From Alphaproteobacteria bacterium (GTDB lineage: Bacteria > Pseudomonadota > Alphaproteobacteria > SMXP01), in the NCBI GenBank assembly GCA_028280675.1, contig JANQLI010000129.1, positions 1 to 64,000 on the forward strand: a stretch of DNA of 64,000 nucleotides, given 5' to 3'. A program made the position numbers and the translations under genes. Shown in pieces: positions 47,069 through 56,669 of the stretch. The stretch's first letter is position 1, and each line of letters starts with the position of its first letter. A model generated the notes under the pieces. It was not told the DNA's origin. It did no database searches and worked only from the letters and a program-made list of their open reading frames with translations.

Positions 47069-49827
47069 AGAAGATTATAATCCATATCGGCATTCATCGG
47101 ACAGCCACCACAGCTCTTCAGTCATTTTTACGTGAGAATAAGCTCCTGCTGGAGGATCATTCTATTAGGATTCCAGAGACTGGTTATGCATTGGGGTCAT
47201 CTCATCAATTGCCTTGGTGTTTTCTTCGAGATCTTCCTACTCATTACCCAGTATCACCTTTATCGCACAGAGAGTTATTTAATAACTTAATTGAAGAAAT
47301 TGATTCCCGGCCCGAAAGCATTTTTATCCTTTCAAGTGAAGACTTCTGCTTAATTGACAAAGATTCAGCAAAGGAAAATCCAAGCCTTGATGAAATTGCA
47401 AACTATTTAAAGAAGTATGATGTGACCATCATCGCTTATCTTCGTAATCAAGTTGAATTCATATCTTCCTATTTAAATCAGGCTATTAAAGCTTACGACA
47501 CCCGAATCGTCCCCCAAACAGCCGAATCCGTAAACTCCTATTTCAAGAATGTATTGGATTATGAAAAACTTCTAGAGCGCTGGGGTAAAGCTTTTGGAGA
47601 AGACAATCTTTGTGTTCGTTCATTTCATCTTGCAGTGAGCGAAGACGGTATTATTGCTGACTTCCTCTCACAAGTTGGTATTGAGATGGAGTTAAAGACC
47701 TCAACTCCAACAAATCAGTCTCTTGATGAGAAAACGTTGTCTTTTCGCAAATACCTAAATACGCTTCCCGTTGAAACTGTTACATTAGCGGATTTAGAGA
47801 GCGGTCTAAACGCACTATCACGTGATACTCCTGCTGCATCTTTAGATCGGGCAACAGCTAAAAAATATCAGGGCGTATATACAGAAATAAATCAAAGAGT
47901 AGCAGCATCTTTTTCACCACTGAACCCACTTAACTTCTTGCCTCCCATCAACGATCAGTTATACCCTGAGATATTAACTGATAGACATATATCTCTTGAT
48001 GATAAACTTAACTTATCAAATGCGTTATTTGCTCAGCTCTCTAGTGATCACCTCAATACAATAACTAGAATTGAACAAGATTTTGTTCTGTTGAGAGAAG
48101 ATCTGCATGGTATACGCGAGGATACACATCAAGCCCGTGATGATTTCCATATGCAGAGGGACGATTTTCAACTGCAAAGGAAAGAATTCGTTAAACAGGA
48201 GGAGGAATACAATAAGCTAAAACAGAAGCTATTAGAAATAAGAGGTGAGCTCAATGAATTGAAAGAGTCCCACTCTTACCAAGTTCATGCCCTCCAAGAT
48301 AATCTGTTGCAATCAGAACATATTCACACTGATATGGCTATGCAGAGCTTTCGCCGCGCGCGCAGAGCTATTTCACCCCGCAGACGGCTGAATGAAACCT
48401 TCGGAAAGGATGAACGCATTATTCAATTTTCGCCTCTTTTTGATGAATCGTATTACCGAGACCTATATTTAAAGGACTCAACAACCAGACTAACAGCAGC
48501 CAAACACTATTTAAAAATTGGCGCTGCAGCAGGGTTTAATCCATCAGCTCACTTTAATACGATTGAGTATATTCGCTCTCATGCGCATGTTGCATTAGCG
48601 GGCATCAACCCGATCGTCCACGCTGAGCAAACCAGATATACATTACCCGAGAGCAAAACTAATGTTACCGCACATAAAAAACAGCATATCGTGATCATTG
48701 ACCATGAGATTCCAAAGTTCGACCAGAACGCAGGTGCGCGGCATACACATCATTATATCAAGTTATTTCTTGAACTCGACTATGACGTCACTTTCCTTCC
48801 GTTTTGCGATGATCCAGTTGATTTGAGTCTTCTGCAATCTATACGACAAATGGGGGTCACTGTTTTAACGCACGAAGAAGAAAACAAAATATGGACGCCG
48901 GCAGCCTGGCATGGCTGGTTAGAGACAAACCAGAGCCAAATCAATTTGGTATATATTCACCGCCCACATGTTGCCGAACACTATATGAGTTATTGCAAGA
49001 ATATACTTGAGCTTCCTGTCTGGTATATGTGTCATGATCTCCATTATCTACGTCTTCAAAGAGAGGCAGCTATTAAAGGCAAAGACAGTGAACAAGCACT
49101 CATTATGAAAGAAAAAGAACGCCACTTTTTTGCCATGGCAGATCTCAATTTTACACCAAGCCGAGAGGAGGAACGCTTGGTGAGAGAAGAATTCGGCATC
49201 ACGTCGATTAAGACTCTACCATTATATCTGTATGATGATCAAAGTAAGTCCAGTTCAATAGCAGAGAGAAGCGAGCGTATTCTTTTTGTCGGTAGCTTTC
49301 AACATCAACCGAACATAGACGGTTTACGCTGGTTTATTGAACACATATACCCGAAGATAAAAACCAAAACGCCCAACATCTTGATTGATATTGTAGGAAA
49401 AAATCCACCTTCTGACTTTACATCGCTAGAGGACAGCCAACTTATTTTCCATGGTTATGTGGGTGATGAAGAGCTGGAGTTATTATATGCACAGGTCAAA
49501 GTTGTCGTGATGCCATTACGGTATGGGGCAGGCGTCAAAGGCAAAGTGCTTGAGGCAATGCGCCACGGTGTGCCATTTGTGGCTACATCATGCGCCTTAG
49601 AGGGTATTCCAGAACTTGCCGGAATAATTCCCGCTACCGATGATGACATTAGCTTCGCCAATGCTGTTTTAACAATGCTCACAAAAAATGAGCACGATTT
49701 GAAAATTTTGACAGACCAATTCGCTGAAATCATTCAGACATTTTATTCTTTGCGGGCTGGGAAAAGCTTGATGGCACCGCTCCTTGAGGAATATTTATTA
49801 CCCCAATCGGAGCGGACAAATCAATGA
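47065..49827 (+). CDS. Sulfotransferase-like - coiled coil - GT4 fusion
   Basis: The 920-aa protein has three parts. Residues 1-~225 are a sulfotransferase-like domain (IIIHIGIHRTATTALQSFL, then IIAYLRNQVEFISSYLNQA) related to the preceding gene. Residues about 332-430 form a charged coiled coil (REDTHQARDDFHMQRDDF). About 455-505 is an FDESYYRDLYL-type motif often seen in glycan proteins. From ~532 a GT4 domain follows (IVIIDHEIPKFDQNAGARHT, ILFVGSFQHQPNIDGLRWF, MPLRYGAGVKGKVLEAMRHG). It may couple sulfation and sugar transfer. No frameshift is seen. Confidence 0.88.
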   Translation: MKKIIIHIGIHRTATTALQSFLRENKLLLEDHSIRIPETGYALGSSHQLPWCFLRDLPTHYPVSPLSHRELFNNLIEEIDSRPESIFILSSEDFCLIDKDSAKENPSLDEIANYLKKYDVTIIAYLRNQVEFISSYLNQAIKAYDTRIVPQTAESVNSYFKNVLDYEKLLERWGKAFGEDNLCVRSFHLAVSEDGIIADFLSQVGIEMELKTSTPTNQSLDEKTLSFRKYLNTLPVETVTLADLESGLNALSRDTPAASLDRATAKKYQGVYTEINQRVAASFSPLNPLNFLPPINDQLYPEILTDRHISLDDKLNLSNALFAQLSSDHLNTITRIEQDFVLLREDLHGIREDTHQARDDFHMQRDDFQLQRKEFVKQEEEYNKLKQKLLEIRGELNELKESHSYQVHALQDNLLQSEHIHTDMAMQSFRRARRAISPRRRLNETFGKDERIIQFSPLFDESYYRDLYLKDSTTRLTAAKHYLKIGAAAGFNPSAHFNTIEYIRSHAHVALAGINPIVHAEQTRYTLPESKTNVTAHKKQHIVIIDHEIPKFDQNAGARHTHHYIKLFLELDYDVTFLPFCDDPVDLSLLQSIRQMGVTVLTHEEENKIWTPAAWHGWLETNQSQINLVYIHRPHVAEHYMSYCKNILELPVWYMCHDLHYLRLQREAAIKGKDSEQALIMKEKERHFFAMADLNFTPSREEERLVREEFGITSIKTLPLYLYDDQSKSSSIAERSERILFVGSFQHQPNIDGLRWFIEHIYPKIKTKTPNILIDIVGKNPPSDFTSLEDSQLIFHGYVGDEELELLYAQVKVVVMPLRYGAGVKGKVLEAMRHGVPFVATSCALEGIPELAGIIPATDDDISFANAVLTMLTKNEHDLKILTDQFAEIIQTFYSLRAGKSLMAPLLEEYLLPQSERTNQ

Positions 49828-49898
49828 ACGCGGCTGTTTACATTTCACACGCGCCCTACCAAGGAAAATCTGGCTAACTTTTTCCTAGGGAGCAATTC

Positions 49899-51800
49899 GT
49901 GCCGAATTACTATCGCCCAGAAATTGATGGTCTCCGCGCAATAGCGGTTGTGAGCGTTATTCTATTTCATGCGGAGTTTACGTTATCTGGGACAACCCTC
50001 TTTCAGGGAGGATACATCGGAGTTGATGTGTTTTTTGTGATCTCCGGTTATCTCATCACACTCATCATCATCAGAGAATTGGCACAAGATAAATTTAGCC
50101 TAAAGAATTTTTATGAACGGCGCGCTCGGCGTATTATGCCAATATTACTAACCGTGACGTTGTTAACAACATTGGCAGCGCTCTTTCTCATGCCTCCCCA
50201 ACCGCTGATGTCGTTTTCTTTGTCAGCGATCACGACATTGTTTTTTAGCTCAAACATTTACTTCTTTTTAGACAGCAATTATTGGGCGGAGCCAAGCGCG
50301 CTGAAGCCACTACTACACACCTGGAGCTTAGCGGTTGAGGAACAATTTTATATTTTGTATCCGTTTATGTTAATAGCACTGTGGCGATACTTTAAGAATC
50401 ACCTTGTTTTTATTCTTGGTCTCATAACAATCACGTCTTTAGGTCTCGCACAATACGGAAGCTCTCAATTTATAGAAGCGAATTTCTATCTCCTTCCGTC
50501 ACGGGGCTGGGAATTGATGGCTGGTGCTATCCTTGCTCACATCGAGTTAACATCTGGGCGTAAAATTGAGAGTCGATTTACTAAGGCCTTACCCATTCTG
50601 GGATTCGTTTTCATTATTTGTGCGGTTTTGCTATTTGACGAGACAACTCCACACCCTTCCTTAGTTACACTTCTCCCAGTCGCAGGAACCATGCTGCTTA
50701 TTTGGTTCTCGCAAGAAGGAGATTACATAACTTGGCTCTTAAGTCGTCAAATATGCGTCCGCATCGGCCTTCTTTCATATTCACTCTATATGTGGCATTT
50801 CCCACTTTTTGCTTTTTCAAGACTCACACAAGCATCAGAATCAAATTTAGATAAATTTCTGATCATTATGTTGACAACAATTCTGTCTTCTATCGGCTAT
50901 ATAGCGATTGAAAGAAGGGCGCGCATTCAAAATAAGCTGTCCACGAAGCTATTCCTGATGATCGTCGTCACGGCATCACTTATTATTCTCATATTAAATG
51001 TTTATGCACTCCAGGCCAGAGGATCATTAACGGGCTCAGAAGAAGATGAAATCGCATTCGGTCCATATGACTACGCCAATGATTACCTAGCGCATACATG
51101 CTTTCTTGAGCCAGATGATATGTCTGAACCGCTTCCCTTTAAAAGGTGCACTGCAAAAGGGAAAACTGACGGCCCCACAATGCTTTTATGGGGTGATAGT
51201 CACGCTGCCCACCTCATACCCGGACTTATTGAGAATTTTGCCGATACATATAATATCATTATTCGGACATCCTCAGACTGTAGACCTATTTTAAATCGCA
51301 ATCCAAAACACAGGCCCTTCTGCAAGAACATCAATGATAATATTTTTCAATATGTCAAAGAGACAAGGCCATCGCATGTGTTAATAGCGGGCAGATGGCA
51401 AAGGGAACAATATACTTTAACAGTCTCACTTATCAAAGAATTGAAACGAGCGGGTGTCAAATTTATATATGTTGTTGGTCCAGTGCCCCATTGGTCTAAA
51501 GGCTTGCCGATTCGGCTTTATCAACAGCTTGGCCCCCAGGAAATTCCGAATATATATTCCATCCCGCAATATTTGCTTGATGATAGGAATGAGCCCTATA
51601 TCGCTATGGACCAAAAGATGCAGGAGTTTTTCAGTGAGTTGGACGTTACATATATATCACCCATATCTATACTATGCCGACCGGAAAAGGGCTGTCTTAC
51701 CTATGCAGGAGACAAAGATAAAGCCCTCGTGCAGTGGGATTCATCTCATCTGACGCGTCATGGCTCCTCATACTTAGTTAGACGTTTTGAAATACGGTGA
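49899..51800 (+). CDS. OafA-type acyltransferase with SGNH domain
   Basis: The 633-aa protein has an acyltransferase-3 membrane domain starting YRPEIDGLRAIAVVSVILFH, with GYIGVDVFFVISGYLIT and about ten membrane segments, followed by a periplasmic SGNH-hydrolase-like domain with MLLWGDSHAAHLIPGL (Ser motif) and WDSSHLTRHGSSY (Asp/His motif). Such proteins O-acetylate lipopolysaccharide or other surface glycans. The GTG start has AGGGAG seven bases upstream. Confidence 0.9.
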   Translation: MPNYYRPEIDGLRAIAVVSVILFHAEFTLSGTTLFQGGYIGVDVFFVISGYLITLIIIRELAQDKFSLKNFYERRARRIMPILLTVTLLTTLAALFLMPPQPLMSFSLSAITTLFFSSNIYFFLDSNYWAEPSALKPLLHTWSLAVEEQFYILYPFMLIALWRYFKNHLVFILGLITITSLGLAQYGSSQFIEANFYLLPSRGWELMAGAILAHIELTSGRKIESRFTKALPILGFVFIICAVLLFDETTPHPSLVTLLPVAGTMLLIWFSQEGDYITWLLSRQICVRIGLLSYSLYMWHFPLFAFSRLTQASESNLDKFLIIMLTTILSSIGYIAIERRARIQNKLSTKLFLMIVVTASLIILILNVYALQARGSLTGSEEDEIAFGPYDYANDYLAHTCFLEPDDMSEPLPFKRCTAKGKTDGPTMLLWGDSHAAHLIPGLIENFADTYNIIIRTSSDCRPILNRNPKHRPFCKNINDNIFQYVKETRPSHVLIAGRWQREQYTLTVSLIKELKRAGVKFIYVVGPVPHWSKGLPIRLYQQLGPQEIPNIYSIPQYLLDDRNEPYIAMDQKMQEFFSELDVTYISPISILCRPEKGCLTYAGDKDKALVQWDSSHLTRHGSSYLVRRFEIR

Positions 51801-51860
51801 TAAAGTGATTGAAAAATATGTATAGCTGAATGTTGAACATCTAAGTTTAGGGGAAAAGGG

Positions 51861-53156
51861 GTGCCGCTCTCTGTCAGAAGATCTTACCGTGCCGCCGCGA
51901 ATGCAATTTCCCGAGGGGAGGGTTGGGGGACTCTCACACGCATCAAAAATGAACTTCAAATGTCACCCGCGATGGAAAAAAGTGGCGATCTCTTTCGCTC
52001 TCTCTACAACCATCGCAATATTGATTGCGCGGCTAACCTCCTGAGCACATCAAATGGGTCAAAGTTTTTTGATTACGAACTGAGCACCATGGTGCCGGCA
52101 GCATACATGCCCCGCGTGCATACGGCATCGCATTCCACACTTCTGCCCACACGTGCGGTTTATCCAAATGATTGGCAATTTGACGGATACTTTGACCACA
52201 TTGCTTACGATAATAAAGGCAATCCCATCCCATCGGCCAATCACCTTATCTCGCGCTATAAAGGGTATTTAGACAATCCGGAAATGCAAAATAAAGACAT
52301 CAAGTTAACCCCCCTAGGGGGCCCCCATTATCATATGGGTTTCTTAATCACCCATTATGGCCACTTTATACTCGAGGTATTGACCCGCTATTGGCATGCT
52401 TTGCAAACGGGCGTCGATCCAAACACCATTTTTGTGTTTCATATATGGCAACGCGATATTGAGAATGCTTTGAATGACGCTCTTAAAAATCGCCTTTTTA
52501 AAGGTTATTGGGCGGACTATCTCAATGCCCTTGGCTTGTCTCAAGAAAACACGCTCTTTCTGACGCACCCAACATCATTTCACTCAATAACCCTGCCGCA
52601 ATATGCGGTCAGCCTGTCCGCCTCCGACTGTTTTATCAGTGATGCAGCTCTTCCTGTTTGGCGTTTTTTAAATAGTGAAATGTCCGCTGCCTATTATACA
52701 AATAATCCAGAAAAAAACTTTGGCGATCGCGTTTACATTTCGCGTCGTAAGGTCGCCAATCCTAACCGCGGCAGAGTCTATAGCAATGAAGCTGAGATTG
52801 AGGATCTTTTTCGTTCAAAAGGGTTTTTCATTCTCTACCCTGAAGACCTCGAATCTGAATATGAAAAACAAGCCGTGCTCTCAAATGTGCGCTTTCTCGC
52901 AGGCGCACCTGGGTCGGGCCTGCTAAGTTCAGTCTTTATTCCGCATCAGGCTGATGTCTTGATGATCATCAGTGAACAAGCCTACAAAACCAATCCAGCC
53001 GTGATCCATCAAATAGCCATGAATACCCTGGTGGGACATCGCACACACGCATATTTCGAGCATGATCTCGCGATGGGATCGGAGCCCCAACAACCTCCGA
53101 TAAACTTAACAAAACTTGAAAAGGCGCTTGATAAGACTCTGTCTTCCTGCCTATAG
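51861..53156 (+). CDS. GT61-like glycosyltransferase, tandem copy 1
   Basis: The 431-aa protein resembles the DUF563/GT61 family. Seen are a central GFLITHYGHFILEVLTRYWH, DRVYISRRKVANPNRGR, ILYPEDLESEYEKQAVLS, and FLAGAPGSGLLSSVFIPH, the typical C-terminal glycosyltransferase-61 pattern. It shares these blocks with the next two genes. The GTG at 51861 has AGGGGAAAAGGG upstream; the ATG at 51960 aligns better with the start of the second copy, so the true start is unsure. Donor and acceptor unknown. Confidence 0.8.
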   Translation: MPLSVRRSYRAAANAISRGEGWGTLTRIKNELQMSPAMEKSGDLFRSLYNHRNIDCAANLLSTSNGSKFFDYELSTMVPAAYMPRVHTASHSTLLPTRAVYPNDWQFDGYFDHIAYDNKGNPIPSANHLISRYKGYLDNPEMQNKDIKLTPLGGPHYHMGFLITHYGHFILEVLTRYWHALQTGVDPNTIFVFHIWQRDIENALNDALKNRLFKGYWADYLNALGLSQENTLFLTHPTSFHSITLPQYAVSLSASDCFISDAALPVWRFLNSEMSAAYYTNNPEKNFGDRVYISRRKVANPNRGRVYSNEAEIEDLFRSKGFFILYPEDLESEYEKQAVLSNVRFLAGAPGSGLLSSVFIPHQADVLMIISEQAYKTNPAVIHQIAMNTLVGHRTHAYFEHDLAMGSEPQQPPINLTKLEKALDKTLSSCL

Positions 53157-53199
53157 AGTTTGATAAACATTGCCGAAAGACGAAGGCTATAAATTTGTA

Positions 53200-54396
53200 A
53201 TGGCCCCTTATATTCCAAAAACGCAATACAAGGATTTATTTCGGCGTCTCTATACCCACGAAGACCTTGCCAGTTTTGAAACGTTAACACATCACCTCTC
53301 TGAACCGCCAGACTACTACAAACACAGTCTTGCTTTTTCTCCAGCAAATTTCACCCCAACCTCCATCGACGTTGATGGCGCTTATTTATTTCCATTTGTG
53401 GCACCACAACAAGTTCCCCAGTCACGCATTATTGAACATGTTGTTTATGATCATGAACTCAATCCTGTGACAATCGCAAATCACATCAAGGCCTTTTATA
53501 ATGGATATGAGGACCATCCAGATTTACCTGCCTACCCCTTCTCAAAGAACACCATACTCGAGCATATCCCCGGCACATCATACTATATGGGTCTTCTGCT
53601 TCCTCATTTTGGGCATTTCATTCTGGAAGTCATCACGCGGCTTTGGTGTCGTTTGAAGGATGAAGAAAAAAAACTGTCGAAATTTATTTTTCATATTGTT
53701 GGTCAGCGCGATGAAGAGGGAATTAAGCAAAATCTTTTTGGCGGTTATTGGAAAGCTTACTTTGATGCTTTCGGCATCACACCAGATAATTTTGTAGTCG
53801 CCAACCGTCCCCTTCACTGTGATAATTTAATTGTTCCACAATGCGCACTGAGTATTGGCGTTTACCGTGCACCCGATTGTTTCCTTTCAAAAGATGCTGT
53901 GCGTGTTTGGCGCGAAACGCATCGGCGTATCATCGACTCTACACCACACACAGATCAAAATAGCGCCTATGAGAGGATCTATATCTCACGGAGAAAGGTT
54001 GAGAATCCGTTCCAAGGGCGATTATTAGAGAATGAAGAAGACATAGAGCAGCTATTGATGAAAAAAGGATTTCACATCCTCTACCCCGAAGACATTAAGT
54101 CGGAAGCTGAAAAACATGTCATTCTCTCACAATGCCGAACACTAACAGCTCTTTCAGGATCAGGCCTGATGAACAGTGTTTTCTTACCAAAAGGCAGTAA
54201 AGTTCTACAGATTATCAGTGATCAAATAAATCGCGGCTTGCCGGGACTTGAGCAACAAATCTCTATTGATACTCTCTGTGAACATCATTCATATGTTTAC
54301 TACCAAGATGACTATGTGAGTGATACGAAGAAATCAGCACGTATAGACCTTCGTCCCTTTGAAAGCGCAATTGATTCCTTTCTATATGACAAATAA
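53200..54396 (+). CDS. GT61-like glycosyltransferase, tandem copy 2
   Basis: The 398-aa protein repeats the features of copy 1: GLLLPHFGHFILEVITRLW, ERIYISRRKVENPFQGR, ILYPEDIKSEAEKHVILSQ and LSGSGLMNSVFLPKG. The in-frame TTG at 53170 is less likely than the ATG at 53200, which has GAAGG about ten bases upstream. Its stop overlaps the predicted start of the third copy, consistent with a single transcript. Confidence 0.8.
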   Translation: MAPYIPKTQYKDLFRRLYTHEDLASFETLTHHLSEPPDYYKHSLAFSPANFTPTSIDVDGAYLFPFVAPQQVPQSRIIEHVVYDHELNPVTIANHIKAFYNGYEDHPDLPAYPFSKNTILEHIPGTSYYMGLLLPHFGHFILEVITRLWCRLKDEEKKLSKFIFHIVGQRDEEGIKQNLFGGYWKAYFDAFGITPDNFVVANRPLHCDNLIVPQCALSIGVYRAPDCFLSKDAVRVWRETHRRIIDSTPHTDQNSAYERIYISRRKVENPFQGRLLENEEDIEQLLMKKGFHILYPEDIKSEAEKHVILSQCRTLTALSGSGLMNSVFLPKGSKVLQIISDQINRGLPGLEQQISIDTLCEHHSYVYYQDDYVSDTKKSARIDLRPFESAIDSFLYDK

Positions 54397-55579
54397 TTTC
54401 ATGTTTGATCTTTTTAAACGACAGAATAAAACAACACACCTTGCAACCCTCGCGGATGTCGGGACGAATCTGACACAGTCAGACCATTACGCACACTACC
54501 TCAAGAGCATCTCGGTATCGGAATTTACGCCAAAGGCAAGCACGGAGAAAGACGCCCTCCTCTTGCCATTGCATGCACACTTACAAATACCTGCCTCACT
54601 GATGATGGAGCATGCGGTTTATGACAATGCGCTGAATCCCATTACCTATGCAACCCACATCAAACCCCTTTACCGCGGATTTAAACTACATCCCGATCTC
54701 CCTAAATATCCGGGCTATGACCTATCAGAATATGAAGCTCTTCCTGGCCGATCATATTATGGAGGCATATTACTAGATCAATTCGGGCATTTTATTCTTG
54801 AGACTCTCACCCGCTTTTGGCGCGCGGTGGAAACTGAAGAGCGCAAATTTGATCAGGTTCTGTTTCATGTCCTCAGTGATCGCAATACGATGCATATGCG
54901 CAAGCGTCTCTTTCGTGACTTTTGGAGTAATTATTTTCATGCCCTTGGCATTACGGAAGACAACTTTATTTTTATCGAGAAACCCTTCATTGCGGAAGAG
55001 CTTATTATTCCACAATGCAGTGTCAGTATTGGCATGTTTAATCGAAGCAATTGCTATATCTCGGAGAAAGCACACGGTGTGTGGTCAATTTTAAACCAGC
55101 GCATGGCAGGAGAGTATAGACCAAGCGACACCTCAACGGCACGTCCTGAAAAAATATATATGTCACGCCGTAATGTAAATTATTCGTTCCGCACAGGACA
55201 AATTGAGAACGAGGCCGACATTGAACACCTCTTCCGATCACGTGGATTCCATATCATTCGCCCTGAAGAACTCAGCTCAGAAAATGAGAAACACTATCTT
55301 CTCTCTGAATGTAAGATTCTCGCAGGGCCAATTGGATCAGGTATGCACAATAGTGTTTTCATGAAACCTGGTGGGCATATTCTCAGCATCATTAGCGAGC
55401 AAATGAATGAAGGTGTGTGTGCGCTGGAGCATCTTCTTGCACTCGGGGCGTCTCTTGGTCACAACATGTATCAATATTACCAATGTGACCTTGACCCAGA
55501 GCAGGAAAGTAAGGATAGCGTAATTAATCTCACGCAACTTTCACAGGCGCTTGATCACTTTTTAGAGCGCAGCACGTGA
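54386..55579 (+). CDS. GT61-like glycosyltransferase, tandem copy 3
   Basis: The 397-aa protein is the most divergent of the three but retains GILLDQFGHFILETLTRFW, EKIYMSRRNVNYSFRTG, HIIRPEELSSENEKHYLLS and GPIGSGMHNSVFMKPG. The ATG at 54386 overlaps the previous gene by 11 bases; an ATG at 54401 and a TTG at 54359 are alternatives. None has a strong ribosome-binding site, so coupling to the upstream gene is likely. It converges on the sulfotransferase-like gene after ten bases. Confidence 0.78.
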   Translation: MTNNFMFDLFKRQNKTTHLATLADVGTNLTQSDHYAHYLKSISVSEFTPKASTEKDALLLPLHAHLQIPASLMMEHAVYDNALNPITYATHIKPLYRGFKLHPDLPKYPGYDLSEYEALPGRSYYGGILLDQFGHFILETLTRFWRAVETEERKFDQVLFHVLSDRNTMHMRKRLFRDFWSNYFHALGITEDNFIFIEKPFIAEELIIPQCSVSIGMFNRSNCYISEKAHGVWSILNQRMAGEYRPSDTSTARPEKIYMSRRNVNYSFRTGQIENEADIEHLFRSRGFHIIRPEELSSENEKHYLLSECKILAGPIGSGMHNSVFMKPGGHILSIISEQMNEGVCALEHLLALGASLGHNMYQYYQCDLDPEQESKDSVINLTQLSQALDHFLERST

Positions 55580-55589
55580 CCCTGGGCAC

Positions 55590-56477
55590 TTACCATGGTT
55601 CATAACAATCATGAAAGCGCGCAAGAATGTCTTGATGATTCTCAACATACGTTGAGATGTCATCGGCATGCACTTTTTGAAACCGTGTTCCTGTGTCTAA
55701 CGCCAACTGGATATCTGCATCTGTGACATCGACGTCCAATGTATCGCACAAGGCACGGAAATGCGCCTTGGGATCTGACTGAAAATCTTCATAACGCAAG
55801 ATCTCAACCCGCGCCCCAGCAGCATGTAGTTCTGAGACAATCTTCTTTTTACGCTTGTGAATATACCGACAGCGATGAATAAAAGTTCCTAAGCGGTCTA
55901 CATCAACATAGATTTTTTCATGATTTGCATCATGACTTCCTTGGAGATGCCCAAAACTATGCGTGCCATCGCCATGATAGGTCGAAAGCGCCCAGCGCAG
56001 AATGTCTTGGCGGACCGCCATAAACACAACCACACCATAGGCACGAAAAATCCGAAAAAGTCTCCGCTTCATATCCCTTAAAAGGTAGTCATTATATTGC
56101 CGTTGAAAATATTGGGCCCACCGCGGCGATGTTTGCATTGTTGTCGCTAAGACACGTGACGGTGGATGAAGACGCATCTTAAACCCAATCGATTTGGATG
56201 CATCAATAGATGCAATTTTTTGGCATGATGTTTGCTGATAAGCAGCATTCACCTTATGCAAATCAACGGTGTGCCCTGAGAAAATCTCCTCAAAAATAAG
56301 CTCCAGATTTTTATTGGACATCGCACCGCACTTTGCAAATTCAAAGGGTTCCCACTGCGGGGTGGATTGTGCATCTGTTAGGGAATGAACGATTGAGAAA
56401 GCATCAAGATTATTCAAGAGAGACACTTGCGCCATTGTGCCTTCCTTTTCTTGAAAAATGATGACGAAATTCTTCAT
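55590..56477 (-). CDS. Sulfotransferase-like protein (divergent)
   Basis: The 295-aa protein appears to have a sulfotransferase fold. The N-terminal NFVIIFQEKEGTMAQVSLLNN stands where the PAPS loop would be, though without the classical PKxGTT. VVVFMAVRQDILRWALSTY fits the 3'-phosphate-binding region, and VEILRYEDFQSDPKAHF matches the usual block before the C-terminal helices. It is related in fold but not closely to the sulfotransferase genes at 45974-49827. It is divergent from the CDP-sugar operon across about 190 bases. Confidence 0.65.
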   Translation of the reverse strand: MKNFVIIFQEKEGTMAQVSLLNNLDAFSIVHSLTDAQSTPQWEPFEFAKCGAMSNKNLELIFEEIFSGHTVDLHKVNAAYQQTSCQKIASIDASKSIGFKMRLHPPSRVLATTMQTSPRWAQYFQRQYNDYLLRDMKRRLFRIFRAYGVVVFMAVRQDILRWALSTYHGDGTHSFGHLQGSHDANHEKIYVDVDRLGTFIHRCRYIHKRKKKIVSELHAAGARVEILRYEDFQSDPKAHFRALCDTLDVDVTDADIQLALDTGTRFQKVHADDISTYVENHQDILARFHDCYEPW

Positions 56478-56669
56478 GATGAGCTTTCACGCGTAGGTGC
56501 CATGTGATTCGCCAGCATCATAGAGACCGCGTGCGATGTGTCAAACAGCCAACAGTTTTGACGGGCGACACCCTATCCTGACGAAGTCTTAACCTGACGT
56601 CCTGAATGTGCTAGGAAACAGTATCACTTTCTTTATCACGGCATGGTGCCTGGAAAGACAATCCGCACA

